Below are positions 1 to 9,932 of a stretch of 64,000 nt of DNA, piece after piece; position 1 is the stretch's first letter; each line of letters begins with the position of its first letter. The position numbers were made by a program, and so were the translations under genes. Source of the DNA: JAOPZW01 sp963788935 (lineage in GTDB: Bacteria; Actinomycetota; Thermoleophilia; Solirubrobacterales; Solirubrobacteraceae); assembly GCA_963788935.1 (NCBI GenBank), contig CAWBIM010000006.1, positions 496,001 to 560,000 of the forward strand. Direction: 5' to 3'. The notes beneath the pieces are model-generated. The model saw only the letters and a list, made by a program, of their open reading frames with translations. It did no database searches and was not told the DNA's origin.

Positions 1-398
1 CGCTCGTCGTGTGGGTCAGCTATCACGTCGAGGGCATCCGCGCGAAGGGCTTCGTGAAGTACCTCAAGAGCTGGATCCCGGCCGGCGTCGAGGGCCCCGC
101 GCGCATCCCGATCTTCCTCATCGAGGTCATCTCCCACCTCGTCCGCCTCGTCAGCCTGAGCGTTCGTCTCTTCGCCAACATCCTCGCCGGCCATCTGCTC
201 ATCCTGTTCATGGGCGGCGGCCTCGTCGTCCTGCTGAACGTCGCCGTCGGACTGGCGGTCATCATCGGCATCGTCACCGGCGCGATGGCGATCGCCTTCT
301 TCCTCTTCGAGGTCGGCCTGGTCGCCACGCTGCAGGCCTTCATCTTCGCCACCCTCACCGCGATCTACCTCGGCGGCGCCGTCGCCGAAGAGCACTAA
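1..398 (+). CDS. atpB: ATP synthase F0 subunit a, C-terminal part
   Basis: The 5' end lies outside the window; reading starts in the frame that opens at position 3 and about 131 residues are visible. Subunit a is the membrane stator that carries protons past the c-ring. The segment SVRLFANILAGH holds the Arg that is essential in this family, and it is followed by two long hydrophobic helices and a short charged end. It is the first visible gene of a complete atp operon, and atpE follows 11 nt later. The family assignment is firm; the missing N-terminus cannot be judged. Confidence 0.96.
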   Translation, partial: LVVWVSYHVEGIRAKGFVKYLKSWIPAGVEGPARIPIFLIEVISHLVRLVSLSVRLFANILAGHLLILFMGGGLVVLLNVAVGLAVIIGIVTGAMAIAFFLFEVGLVATLQAFIFATLTAIYLGGAVAEEH

Positions 399-409
399 AG
401 GAGCAAGTA

Positions 410-691
410 GTGGATCTCTCGATCATCACCCAGATCGCCCAGGCCGCGGACCCGCAGGAATACGGGCGCAAGGCCGGCAAGGCCATCGCGCTGGGCATCG
501 GCGCCGGCCTGGGGACGATCGGTCCCGGCATCGGCGTCGGCTTCATCTTCGGCAAGGTCATCGAGTCGGTGACCCGCCAGCCCGAGATGCGCGACGAGAT
601 CACCTCGATCCAGTGGCTGGGCTTCGCGCTGACCGAGGCGATCGTGTTCTACGCGTTCATCTTCGGCCTGATCGCCTTCTTCCTCGGCTAG
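410..691 (+). CDS. atpE: ATP synthase F0 subunit c
   Basis: This 93-residue protein forms the proton-driven c-ring. It starts at GTG 410 behind a strong AAAGGAG Shine-Dalgarno, which decides the start. It has a short N-terminal tail and a Gly-rich first helix (residues 29-44, alternating glycines). The polar loop contains RQP (56-58). The second helix carries the proton-binding carboxylate Glu76 within LTEAIVFYAF. Its length is slightly above the usual 75-85 because of the N-terminal tail. It sits between atpB and atpF in one operon. Confidence 0.97.
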   Translation: MDLSIITQIAQAADPQEYGRKAGKAIALGIGAGLGTIGPGIGVGFIFGKVIESVTRQPEMRDEITSIQWLGFALTEAIVFYAFIFGLIAFFLG

Positions 692-695
692 GCGC

Positions 696-1271
696 ATGAC
701 GTCGCTCGGCACCTTCGTCCTCGCGCAGGCCCAGTCGGCCGAGGACGAGAGCTCCAACTTCCTCGTCAGCCCGAACATCGGGCTGATGATCTGGACGCTG
801 CTCGCGTTCGTGATCGCCATGCTCGTGCTGCGCAAGTACGCGTGGCCCGCGATCACGGAGGCGCTGGACAAGCGCCAGCGCGCGATCGAGGAGTCGATCG
901 ACACGGCCGAGCGCACGCGCGCGGAGGCCCAGCAGATCCTGCAGGAGTACCGCGAGCGCCTGCGCGAGGCGCGGGCGCAGGCCGACGAGATCGTGGCCCG
1001 CGCGCGCAAGGCCGGCGAGGTCCACGAGCGCGAGGCGCTCGAGAAGGCCAAGATCCAGCGCGAGGAGCTGCTCGAGCAGACCCGACGCGACATCGAGGCC
1101 GAGACCCGCCGCGCGATCCAGGAGATCCGCAACGAGGTCGCCGACCTGACGATCCTCGCGACCGAGAAGGTCACGCGCAAGAGCCTCGACGAGGACGACC
1201 AGAAGCGTCTGGTCGAGGAGGCCCTGCGCGAGCTCGACTTCTCGTCGCTGAGCGGAGAGACCCGAAACTAG
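696..1271 (+). CDS. atpF: ATP synthase F0 subunit b
   Basis: This 191-residue peripheral-stalk subunit joins F0 to F1. About 25 residues precede a single membrane helix (around residues 28-46, NIGLMIWTLLAFVIAMLVL). A long, highly charged coiled coil rich in Glu, Arg and Ala follows to the C-terminus, as expected for subunit b. The start is ATG 696, four nt after atpE, with no clear ribosome site of its own, so translational coupling is likely. Unlike mycobacteria, b and delta are separate proteins here. Confidence 0.95.
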   Translation: MTSLGTFVLAQAQSAEDESSNFLVSPNIGLMIWTLLAFVIAMLVLRKYAWPAITEALDKRQRAIEESIDTAERTRAEAQQILQEYRERLREARAQADEIVARARKAGEVHEREALEKAKIQREELLEQTRRDIEAETRRAIQEIRNEVADLTILATEKVTRKSLDEDDQKRLVEEALRELDFSSLSGETRN

Positions 1272-1273
1272 TC

Positions 1274-1804
1274 ATGGAAGAGATCGCCCAGGTCTACGCG
1301 CGCTCGCTGTTCGAGGTCGCCCAGGAGCACGACAAGCTCGACGAGGTGCGCGACCAGATCGGGCAGTTCGCCGACGCGCTGGGCGAGAGCCGCGAGCTGC
1401 AGACCTTCTTCTTCTCCCCGTACTTCTCGACGGAGGAGAAGAAGAAGGGGCTCGACACGGCGCTCGACGGCGCCGACGAGACCGTCGAGAACTTCCTCGC
1501 GCTGCTCATCGAGAACCACCGGATGCCCGCGCTGTTCCGCGTCCGTCGCGAGCTCGACGCCATGTGGCAGGACGTCAACAGGCTCCTGCCCGTGCAGATC
1601 ACGAGCGCGGTCGACCTCGACGACGCGGTGACCAGCCAGATCGGCGACGAGATCGGGCGTCAGACGGGCCGCAAGATCGAGCTGACGAGCACGGTCGACC
1701 CCGACGTGCTCGGCGGGCTCATCGTGCGGGTCGGCAACTCGATCCTCGACGCCTCCGTCCGCACCAGACTCGAACGACTTCGCAAGCAGGTCGCCCGGGC
1801 GTAG
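1274..1804 (+). CDS. atpH: ATP synthase F1 subunit delta
   Basis: This 176-residue stalk protein links subunit b to the top of the alpha3beta3 head. It begins MEEIAQVYARSLFEVAQEHDK, and the N-terminal YARxLFExA pattern is typical of AtpH/OSCP. The C-terminal part (DPDVLGGLIVRVGNSILDAS) matches the conserved end of the family. ATG 1274 lies two nt after the atpF stop, so the two are translationally coupled. The length is normal for the family. Confidence 0.95.
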   Translation: MEEIAQVYARSLFEVAQEHDKLDEVRDQIGQFADALGESRELQTFFFSPYFSTEEKKKGLDTALDGADETVENFLALLIENHRMPALFRVRRELDAMWQDVNRLLPVQITSAVDLDDAVTSQIGDEIGRQTGRKIELTSTVDPDVLGGLIVRVGNSILDASVRTRLERLRKQVARA

Positions 1805-1834
1805 CCCGCGGCCGTCAAGGAGACCCCTGAAGCT

Positions 1835-3601
<1,767 letters not shown>

Positions 3602-3604
3602 CTG

Positions 3605-4519
3605 ATGGCCGCCACCCAGCGCGACGTCAAGCAGCGGATCGACTCCGTCAAGAACATCCGCAAGATCACGCGGGCGATGGAGATGGTCGCGGCCGCGCGC
3701 CTGCGGCGCGCCGAGCAGCGGATCGCCCACCTGCGGCCGTACGCGGGCGCGATCCGGCGCATGACCCGCCAGGCCGCCGAGGCCGCGGGCAGCGAGATCT
3801 CGAGCCTGCCGATCCTCAAGCAGCACGAGAACGAGAACCGCGTCGGGATCCTGCTCGTCACGGGCGACCGCGGCCTCGCCGGCGCGTTCAACTCGCAGAT
3901 CCTGCGGGCCGGGCTGCGCGCGGCGTCCGAGCACGAGAGCGACGGCAGCGACGTCGTCTTCTACGCCTCGGGCCGGCGCGGCGTGTCGTCGCTCGGCTTC
4001 CGCGGCCGCGAGGTCTCGGGCGCGTACACGGGCTTCACCGACCGCCCGGCGTACGCCGACGCGCGCGAGATCGCCGAGGACCTGATCACGGCCTACGTGG
4101 ACGACAAGATCGACCGCGTCGAGATCTTCTACAACGGCTACATCTCGCCGCTCGTGCAGGAGGTGCGGCGCGAGACGCTGCTGCCGCTGCAGGAGGCGAC
4201 GATCCTCGAGGGCGCCGAGGAGGACGACGAGGACGAGGATCGCGACGAGTCCGGCCACCACGCGCTCGTCGAGTACGAGCCCGGGCCGGAGGAGATCCTC
4301 GAGCGCCTCATCCCCGACTACGTCGAGATCTCGATCTACCGCGCGCTGCTCGAGTCGACCGCGTCCGAGCACGGCGCGCGCATGACCGCGATGCGCAACG
4401 CATCCCAGAACGCCGGCGAGGTCATCGACGACCTCACGCTCGAGATGAACCGCGCCCGGCAGGCCGAGATCACCCAGGAGATCATGGAAGTCGTCGCCGG
4501 CGCAGAGGCGCTGGTCTAG
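3605..4519 (+). CDS. atpG: ATP synthase F1 subunit gamma
   Basis: This 304-residue central rotor shaft turns inside the alpha/beta ring. The N-terminal helix (QRDVKQRIDSVKNIRKITRAMEMVAAARL) and the C-terminal helix (TAMRNASQNAGEVIDDLTLEMNRARQAEITQEIMEVV) are both strongly conserved. A short acidic insert (around residues 201-215, EEDDEDEDRDES) precedes the C-terminal helix. Such inserts are common in actinobacterial gamma subunits, but this one is very acidic, echoing the tail of AtpA. The gene starts three nt after atpA. Confidence 0.96.
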   Translation: MAATQRDVKQRIDSVKNIRKITRAMEMVAAARLRRAEQRIAHLRPYAGAIRRMTRQAAEAAGSEISSLPILKQHENENRVGILLVTGDRGLAGAFNSQILRAGLRAASEHESDGSDVVFYASGRRGVSSLGFRGREVSGAYTGFTDRPAYADAREIAEDLITAYVDDKIDRVEIFYNGYISPLVQEVRRETLLPLQEATILEGAEEDDEDEDRDESGHHALVEYEPGPEEILERLIPDYVEISIYRALLESTASEHGARMTAMRNASQNAGEVIDDLTLEMNRARQAEITQEIMEVVAGAEALV

Positions 4520-4537
4520 AGAGGAATCCCAACGCTT

Positions 4538-5995
4538 ATGGCTGCAACGACAGAGACCAACAAGGACGAGACCCGCGACGACGGCCGCAACGTCGGGCGC
4601 ATCGAGGAGATCCAGGGCGTCGTCATCGAGGCCGTGTTCCCCGACGAGCTGCCCGAGATCAACCACGCGCTGCTGATCAACCGCGAGCGCGCCGCGGGCG
4701 ACGACGACAGCATCAGCCCGAACCTGATCTGCGAGGTGCAGCAGCACCTCGGCGACGACCGCGTCCGCGCGGTCGCCATGGACACGACCGACGGTCTCGC
4801 CCGCGGGACCGAGGTCATCGACACCGGCGGCCCGATCACCGTCCCGGTCGGCGACGTCACCCTCGGGCGGATCTTCAACCTGCTCGGCGAGACGATCGAT
4901 CAGGGCGACGCGATCGAGGGCGAGGTCGAGCGCTGGCCGATCCACCGCGAGGCGCCGAACGTCGAGGACCTGACCCCGACGACGGAGATGTTCGAGACCG
5001 GCATCAAGGTCGTCGACCTCCTCGCCCCGTACGCCAAGGGCGGCAAGATCGGCCTGTTCGGCGGCGCGGGCGTGGGCAAGACCGTCCTCATCCAGGAGCT
5101 CATCAACAACCTCGCCCAGGAGCACGGCGGCCTGTCGGCCTTCTGCGGCGTGGGCGAGCGCTCGCGCGAGGGCAACGACCTCTGGCTCGAGATGAAGGAG
5201 TCGGGCGTCATCGACAAGACGATGCTCGTCTTCGGCCAGATGAACGAGCCGCCCGGCGCCCGCATGCGCGTCGCGCTGTCCGGCCTGACGATGGCCGAGT
5301 ACTACCGCGAGCAGGGCCAGGACGTGCTGCTGTTCATCGACAACATCTTCCGGTTCGTCCAGGCGGGCTCCGAGGTCTCGGCGCTCCTGGGCCGGATGCC
5401 GTCGCAGGTCGGCTACCAGCCGACGCTCGAGACCGAGATGGGCCAGCTGCAGGAGCGCATCACCTCGACGCGCCAGGGCTCGGTCACCTCGGTGCAGGCG
5501 ATCTACGTCCCGGCCGACGACCTCACCGACCCGGCGCCGGCGTCGGTGTTCGCCCACCTCAACGCGACGACGGTGCTCTCGCGCGGCATCTCGGAGAAGG
5601 GCATCTACCCGGCCGTCGACCCGCTCGACTCGACCTCGACGATCCTCAAGCCCGACATCGTCGGCGAGGAGCACTACGAGGTCGCGACGCGCGTCAAGGA
5701 GATCCTCCAGCGCTACAAGGAGCTCCAGGACATCATCGCGATCCTCGGCATCGACGAGCTCTCCGACGAGGACAAGGTGACGGTGCAGCGCGCGCGCAAG
5801 GTCGAGCGCTTCCTGTCCCAGCCGTTCCACGTCGCGGAGGCGTTCACCGGCACGCCCGGCCAGTACGTCTCGATCGAGGACACGGTGCGGTCGTTCCGCG
5901 AGGTCATCGACGGCGAGCACGACGACCTGCCCGAGTCGGCCTTCTTCATGAAGGGCGGCATCGAGGGCGTCGTCGAGGCCGCGAGCAAGAGCTAG
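4538..5995 (+). CDS. atpD: ATP synthase F1 subunit beta
   Basis: This 485-residue catalytic subunit makes ATP from ADP and phosphate. The P-loop GGAGVGKT is at residues 175-182, and GVGERSREGNDL, the Walker B region LLFIDNIFRF and the DELSDEDK motif are all present. An AGAGAGGAAT ribosome site lies upstream of ATG 4538. The first 20 residues are a polar extension before the beta-barrel. The length is normal for the family. Confidence 0.98.
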   Translation: MAATTETNKDETRDDGRNVGRIEEIQGVVIEAVFPDELPEINHALLINRERAAGDDDSISPNLICEVQQHLGDDRVRAVAMDTTDGLARGTEVIDTGGPITVPVGDVTLGRIFNLLGETIDQGDAIEGEVERWPIHREAPNVEDLTPTTEMFETGIKVVDLLAPYAKGGKIGLFGGAGVGKTVLIQELINNLAQEHGGLSAFCGVGERSREGNDLWLEMKESGVIDKTMLVFGQMNEPPGARMRVALSGLTMAEYYREQGQDVLLFIDNIFRFVQAGSEVSALLGRMPSQVGYQPTLETEMGQLQERITSTRQGSVTSVQAIYVPADDLTDPAPASVFAHLNATTVLSRGISEKGIYPAVDPLDSTSTILKPDIVGEEHYEVATRVKEILQRYKELQDIIAILGIDELSDEDKVTVQRARKVERFLSQPFHVAEAFTGTPGQYVSIEDTVRSFREVIDGEHDDLPESAFFMKGGIEGVVEAASKS

Positions 5996-6010
5996 CGGCG
6001 GGCGGTCGCG

Positions 6011-6430
6011 ATGGCCCGGACGAAGTTCCGCGTCGAGGTCCTCACCCCCGAGGGCGAGGTCTTCAACGACGAGGTCGAGATGGTCTCGACCCGCACCACG
6101 GTGGGCTCGATCGGCGTGCTGGCCAACCACCAGCCGCTGCTCGGCATCCTCGAGCCCACCGAACTGCGCCTCTACAAGTCCGACTCGGACATCGAGTCCT
6201 ACGCCCAGGGCGAGGGCTACATCCAGGTCTCGGGCGAGCAGGTGCTCGTGCTCGTCGAGGAGGCCATCCCGCCCGGCGACCTCGACACCGGCGACCTGCG
6301 CGACCGCGCGCAGCGTGCCGAGCAGTCGGCCCGCGAGGCCGAGGACGGCTCCGAGGAGCAGCGCCGCTGCCAGCGCGACCAGCGCCGGGCGGAGGCCTTC
6401 CTGAAGATCGCCGAGGGCGGCGGGCGCTAG
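6011..6430 (+). CDS. atpC: ATP synthase F1 subunit epsilon
   Basis: This 139-residue regulatory subunit at the foot of the rotor is the last gene of the operon. The N-terminal beta-sandwich (FRVEVLTPEGEVFNDEVEMVSTRTTVGSIGVLANHQPLLG) is canonical. A two-helix C-terminus rich in Arg and Glu follows. The gene begins 15 nt after atpD and is followed by two GC-rich hairpins. Confidence 0.94.
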   Translation: MARTKFRVEVLTPEGEVFNDEVEMVSTRTTVGSIGVLANHQPLLGILEPTELRLYKSDSDIESYAQGEGYIQVSGEQVLVLVEEAIPPGDLDTGDLRDRAQRAEQSAREAEDGSEEQRRCQRDQRRAEAFLKIAEGGGR

Positions 6431-6458
6431 ACACGTTCGGCGCTGCGCCGTCCCGCGG

Positions 6459-6478
6459 GCGCCGGCCACGGCCGGCGC
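6459..6478 (+). terminator. Hairpin after atpC (first)
   Basis: A perfect 9-bp inverted repeat GCGCCGGCC/GGCCGGCGC separated by AC lies 29 nt after the atpC stop. There is no T-run. Actinobacterial terminators often lack one, so this is a candidate end of the atp transcript. Confidence 0.5.
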
Positions 6479-6487
6479 AATGAGCGA

Positions 6488-6517
6488 GGCGGCGCACCAG
6501 CGTCCCGGTGCGCCGCC
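6488..6517 (+). terminator. Hairpin after atpC (second)
   Basis: A perfect 11-bp stem GGCGGCGCACC/GGTGCGCCGCC with an 8-nt loop lies just beyond the first hairpin. It is followed by CCGCTCCCCCTCCT and has no T-run. Two consecutive strong stems make this the likely end of the ATP synthase transcription unit. Confidence 0.6.
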
Positions 6518-7397
6518 CGCTCCCCCTCCTGCTGAACAGTGCGACGGCGCGGCCGCTCGGCCCCCCGGCCGGGCACGGGGGGAACCGTGATGCCGACCGG
6601 AGCGCCTCGCGCCCGCGCCACCGCGGGTGAGAAGACGCTGCGGTGCGACCGTGAGGACGGCCGCACCGCGACGTGGACGTGACGGGACACCGGGGGGATC
6701 GCCCGCCACGCTGGTGGTGAGCCGATTCAGTCTCGGCGCACCACCACCGTCCGGCGAACCGGTCGCACGTCACAAATGGATCCGCGGCGCGCGCAGTGCG
6801 GCGACCGGCCGGCGGAAAGGGATGCGGGCTCACAGCGGCGCTCCGATGGGCGCGGCGGCGGTGAGCCGGGAGGGGCCTGGAGCGCAGAGCTCAGGTTCAA
6901 GTCGAGGGTGAGATAAGGCCGCGAGACTCCCATGAACACGGGGATCGCGCGGGTCGTGGCGATCGCTTCGGCGGTAGGAGGGCCGTGCGGCCCCGCGGTG
7001 CCGAACAAGGCCGCGAGCGCGGCGCTGCGGCTCGTCTCGGCCGGCGTCGAGGCGCAGGTTGGGCAGGCTTGGCGCGGCCGGGCGCGCTGTCGCGCAGCGC
7101 CGGGCGCCGGCGTCGGGCGCGCGGTCGGGGCACACCACGCCGGCGCGGTCCGGCGCGGGTGCGGGCGCGGCCAGGACGTCGCCGGTCGCGAGCGCCGGCG
7201 CCAGGAGCGGGCGGATGCTCGCCGCGGCGGCCGACGACGGGGCGGCGATCGCCGACTGGGCGACGGCCAGCGCGAGCGTCAGCGCGACCGTGAACACGAG
7301 CCAGACGTAGGCGACCGTCTGGGGCGCGAGCGCCCGATGGATGAGTGCGTGCATGTCTCGTCCGGAGCGCCCGACCAGGGCATCCGCTCCGGGTGAG
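6518..7397. other. Stretch without a convincing gene
   Basis: About 0.9 kb between the atp terminators and the next clear gene. No reading frame here carries a recognisable domain. The best candidate is the minus-strand frame 7354-6830, listed separately. Other frames look like GC-driven shadows. Two minus-strand frames each carry plausible but short peptide stretches, which may mean a frameshifted small gene. Confidence 0.4.
6830..7354 (-). CDS. Possible small exported or membrane-anchored protein
   Basis: This is an unrecognised 174-codon minus-strand frame. Its first 40 residues look like a signal or anchor: MHALIHRALAPQ followed by a hydrophobic run (VAYVWLVFTVALTLALAVA) ending in AIAAP. 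The rest is Ala/Pro/Arg-rich, has no domain I know, and could be out of frame in its second half. An AT-containing palindrome at 7398-7421 lies 44 nt upstream of the start. The protein is plausible only because of the N-terminal signal-like segment. Confidence 0.3.
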   Translation of the reverse strand: MHALIHRALAPQTVAYVWLVFTVALTLALAVAQSAIAAPSSAAAASIRPLLAPALATGDVLAAPAPAPDRAGVVCPDRAPDAGARRCATARPAAPSLPNLRLDAGRDEPQRRARGLVRHRGAARPSYRRSDRHDPRDPRVHGSLAALSHPRLEPELCAPGPSRLTAAAPIGAPL

Positions 7398-7421
7398 GGA
7401 TTGTCAGGAGACAGACAATCC
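7398..7421. promoter_or_regulatory. Palindrome, possible operator
   Basis: Perfect 8-bp arms GGATTGTC/GACAATCC flank an 8-nt spacer. The inner TTGTC/GACAA half-sites resemble those bound by TetR or MarR type dimers. The site lies upstream of the possible exported protein and downstream of the reductase at 7515-8621, so it could instead be a transcript-end hairpin. Confidence 0.35.
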
Positions 7422-7514
7422 GGGGCCAGCGCGGAAGCGGACGACGTCGTGGTCACGACGCGCACCCGGGGCTGCGGGATCCCGCATCGCGGCCTGCGGG
7501 GCGCGCGCGCGGCC

Positions 7515-8621
7515 TCAGGCGCGCGCCAGGCCCGCCTCGGCGCAGCCGCGCTCGAGCGCGTCGAGGCCGAAGCCGTCGACCGGGCCGAGCGCGCCGGTGC
7601 CCCGGAGGTCGCCGGCGGCCGCGCGCTCGGCGCCCCAGGCGAGGATCGCGGCGGTGAAGTCGTAGGGGTTGACGCCGCGCAGCCGCACCGCCGCGAGTTG
7701 CGTGCCGCGCGCGTCGAAGGCCTCGGCGACGACGAGCGAGCCGACGGGCGCGCGGGCCTCGGCGTCGGGGCCGCCGGTCGAGCCGGGCGCGAGCGGCCGC
7801 AGCGCGGCGCCGACCGCGGCGCGGGCGCCGGGGACACGGCCGAGCAGCGACGCGCCCGCCGACACCGCCTGCACCGCGCGGGACAGCGAGCCGGCCCATC
7901 CGAGGTAGACGCCCACGTCGCGCAGGCCGGGGTGCACCCGGGGGAGGGCGAAGGCCTCGGAGCTCGCGACGGACACCGCCTCCGCGCGGCGGCCGCCGCC
8001 GGTGTCGAACGCGCGGACCCGGCGCGCGGGCGCCTCGGCGACCAGCCGCCCGCCGCGGAACGCGTAGCCCGGCGCGAGCAGGAGCCCGAGCACCGACGCG
8101 CGCGTGCCGCCGCTCGCGGCGCCGGCGCCGGTGCGGCCGCTGAGGAAGTAGCCGATGTCGACGCGGGTCGCGCTCGCGCCCGCCTCGCGCAGCGCGAGGG
8201 CCGCGGCGAGGTTGCCGGGGACCCAGTCGTAGCCGAAGGCGGTGAGCAGCCCGCATCCCGCGGCGGCGGCCGCGGGGCCGTGGCGCTCGAACACCTCCCG
8301 GATGAACGGCCCCTCGCCGGTCGAGTCGAGGTAGTGCGCGCCCGCGGCGATCGCGGCCGCGACCGCGGGCTCGCCGAGCCGCACGAACGGGCCGACGGTC
8401 GAGACGAGGACGTCGCCGCGGCCGACGAGGTCGCGGAGCGTCTCGGGCCGCGCGACGTCGGCGACCCGGGTCTCGAGCCCGCCGATCCCGGCGGCAAGCC
8501 GTTCGAGCCGGTCGGCGCCGCGGGCGGCCAGCACCGGACGGACGCCGCGGTCGACGAGTGCCCGGGCGGTCAGTTCGCCCGTGTAGCCGGTGGCCCCGAA
8601 GACCACGATGCGCCCGCTCAC
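7515..8621 (-). CDS. Saccharopine dehydrogenase-like NAD(P)-binding reductase
   Basis: This 368-residue protein starts with an NAD(P)-binding Rossmann motif (IVVFGATGYTGELTARALVDRG). TVGPFVRLGEPAVAAAIAAGAHYLDSTGE follows, the signature of the saccharopine dehydrogenase / trans-acting enoyl reductase family. Members act on varied substrates, including lipids in mycobacteria, so the substrate is unknown here. It starts at GTG 8621, six nt after a TAGGGT box on the minus strand, which suggests a leaderless message. It is divergent from the M20 peptidase. Confidence 0.85.
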   Translation of the reverse strand: MSGRIVVFGATGYTGELTARALVDRGVRPVLAARGADRLERLAAGIGGLETRVADVARPETLRDLVGRGDVLVSTVGPFVRLGEPAVAAAIAAGAHYLDSTGEGPFIREVFERHGPAAAAAGCGLLTAFGYDWVPGNLAAALALREAGASATRVDIGYFLSGRTGAGAASGGTRASVLGLLLAPGYAFRGGRLVAEAPARRVRAFDTGGGRRAEAVSVASSEAFALPRVHPGLRDVGVYLGWAGSLSRAVQAVSAGASLLGRVPGARAAVGAALRPLAPGSTGGPDAEARAPVGSLVVAEAFDARGTQLAAVRLRGVNPYDFTAAILAWGAERAAAGDLRGTGALGPVDGFGLDALERGCAEAGLARA

Positions 8622-8627
8622 GGCGCG

Positions 8628-8637
8628 ACCCTATCCT
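8628..8637. promoter_or_regulatory. Overlapping divergent -10 boxes
   Basis: The sequence ACCCTATCCT contains a minus-strand -10 (TAGGGT, 8633-8628), six nt before GTG 8621. It also contains a plus-strand -10 (TATCCT, 8632-8637), seven nt before ATG 8645. The two boxes share two bases, so the divergent transcripts probably exclude one another and both would be leaderless. Confidence 0.45.
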
Positions 8638-8644
8638 CTGGATG

Positions 8645-9766
8645 ATGGATGAGCGGGTCCTGGCTGAGCGCCTCATGAGGTACGACACCTCGAAGCCCGA
8701 GGCGCTCCGCGCGGCGGCCGCGTTCATCAAGGGCTGGCTCGAGGCGCGCGACATCGAGGTCGTCGAGCGCGACTTCGACGGGCTGCCGGTCGTGATGGCC
8801 GAGGTCGGCCCCCGCGACGGGCCGGTCGTGATCTTCCACGGCCACCTCGACGTCGTGCCCGCGCGCGAGGGCCAGTTCGAGCCGCGCGTGGAGGGCGACC
8901 GCCTCATCGGGCGCGGCGCCTACGACATGAAGGGCGCGCTCGCGTCGATCATGTGCGCGGTTCGCGAGGCGGCCGAGCAGGACCGCGTGCGGGTCAAGTT
9001 CCTCTGCGTGCCCGACGAGGAGTCCGAGGACGTCGACAACCGCTCGACCGACGCGCTCGTCGCGGAGGGCCTGCGCGGGGACTTCGCCCTGACGGGCGAG
9101 CCGACCGACCTCCACATCGGCGTGCAGGCGAAGGGCGTCCTCGCGGTCCGCGCCGAGATCATCGGGACCGCCGCGCACGGCTCGACCCCGTGGCTCGGCG
9201 ACAACGCGATCCTCAAGGCCCACGACGCGTTCCGCCGCATCGAGACGCTGCCGTTCAGCCGCGAGTCGTCGGACATGTTCGACCGGCCGTCGATCAACAT
9301 CGCCCGCATCGAGGGCGGCGACGCGTTCAACAAGGTCCCGGACGCGTGCTGCATCGACGTCGACATCCGCTTCCTGCCCGGCCAGGACCCGGGCGACATC
9401 CTCGCCCAGATCCGCGCGATCCCGGACCTGCGGATCGTCAAGACCTTCACCCGCGCGCCCGCGATCGTCTCGCGCCGCAACCCCTACGTCCTCGCCCTGC
9501 GCGACGCCGTCGGCCGCTCGATCGAGGGCGAGGCCCTGAGCGTCGGCCGCGACGGCGCGTCCGACGTCATCTCGTTCCTGGAGGCCGGCGTCCCCGCGGT
9601 CGAGTTCGGCCCGGTCGGCGGCGGCCACCACGGCCCCCACGAGTGGGTCTCGATCGCCTCGCTGGCCCGCTACCGCCGCGCGCTCGGCGACTTCGTCCGC
9701 CACCTGCCGGTCTGGCTCGAGCGCCAGGACCAGCCGTTGCAGGCGGTGGACGGCGGGCTGGCGTAG
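8645..9766 (+). CDS. M20 family metallopeptidase / deacylase
   Basis: This roughly 373-residue zinc hydrolase resembles ArgE/DapE. The metal-binding pattern is complete: HGHLDVVPA, GRGAYDMKGA, PDEESED, GEPTDL and the terminal GGGHHGPHEW. The dimerisation domain lies between about residues 175 and 280. ATG 8642 and ATG 8645 are both possible starts. The -10 box TATCCT at 8632-8637 favours 8645, which would be the first codon of a leaderless message. The exact substrate (N-acyl amino acid or dipeptide) cannot be told from sequence. Confidence 0.88.
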   Translation: MDERVLAERLMRYDTSKPEALRAAAAFIKGWLEARDIEVVERDFDGLPVVMAEVGPRDGPVVIFHGHLDVVPAREGQFEPRVEGDRLIGRGAYDMKGALASIMCAVREAAEQDRVRVKFLCVPDEESEDVDNRSTDALVAEGLRGDFALTGEPTDLHIGVQAKGVLAVRAEIIGTAAHGSTPWLGDNAILKAHDAFRRIETLPFSRESSDMFDRPSINIARIEGGDAFNKVPDACCIDVDIRFLPGQDPGDILAQIRAIPDLRIVKTFTRAPAIVSRRNPYVLALRDAVGRSIEGEALSVGRDGASDVISFLEAGVPAVEFGPVGGGHHGPHEWVSIASLARYRRALGDFVRHLPVWLERQDQPLQAVDGGLA

Positions 9767-9835
9767 ACGTCCGCGGTTCTCGCCGCGGCCGCGCGGCCTG
9801 TGGCGCGATGCGCGCACCGGCGGTGCCACCACGCG

Positions 9836-9872
9836 TTCGACCTTTCGGTCGATTATCGGGTGAAAGGTCGAA
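9836..9872. promoter_or_regulatory. 10-bp inverted repeat upstream of lcp genes
   Basis: Perfect arms TTCGACCTTT/AAAGGTCGAA enclose a 17-nt, relatively AT-rich loop (CGGTCGATTATCGGGTG). It lies 70 nt after the M20 stop and 60 nt before the first LCP gene. It could be a terminator of the former or an operator of the latter. Confidence 0.4.
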
Positions 9873-9932
9873 GGCGTCTCGAGATCGCCGGCCGCGTAGG
9901 CTCTGACCCGCCGCCGTCGAACACCACCTCTG

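Noticed and set aside
4195..4265. Acidic insert of AtpG as a novel domain
   Set aside because: Short acidic inserts at this position are common in actinobacterial gamma subunits; only its strong acidity is notable.
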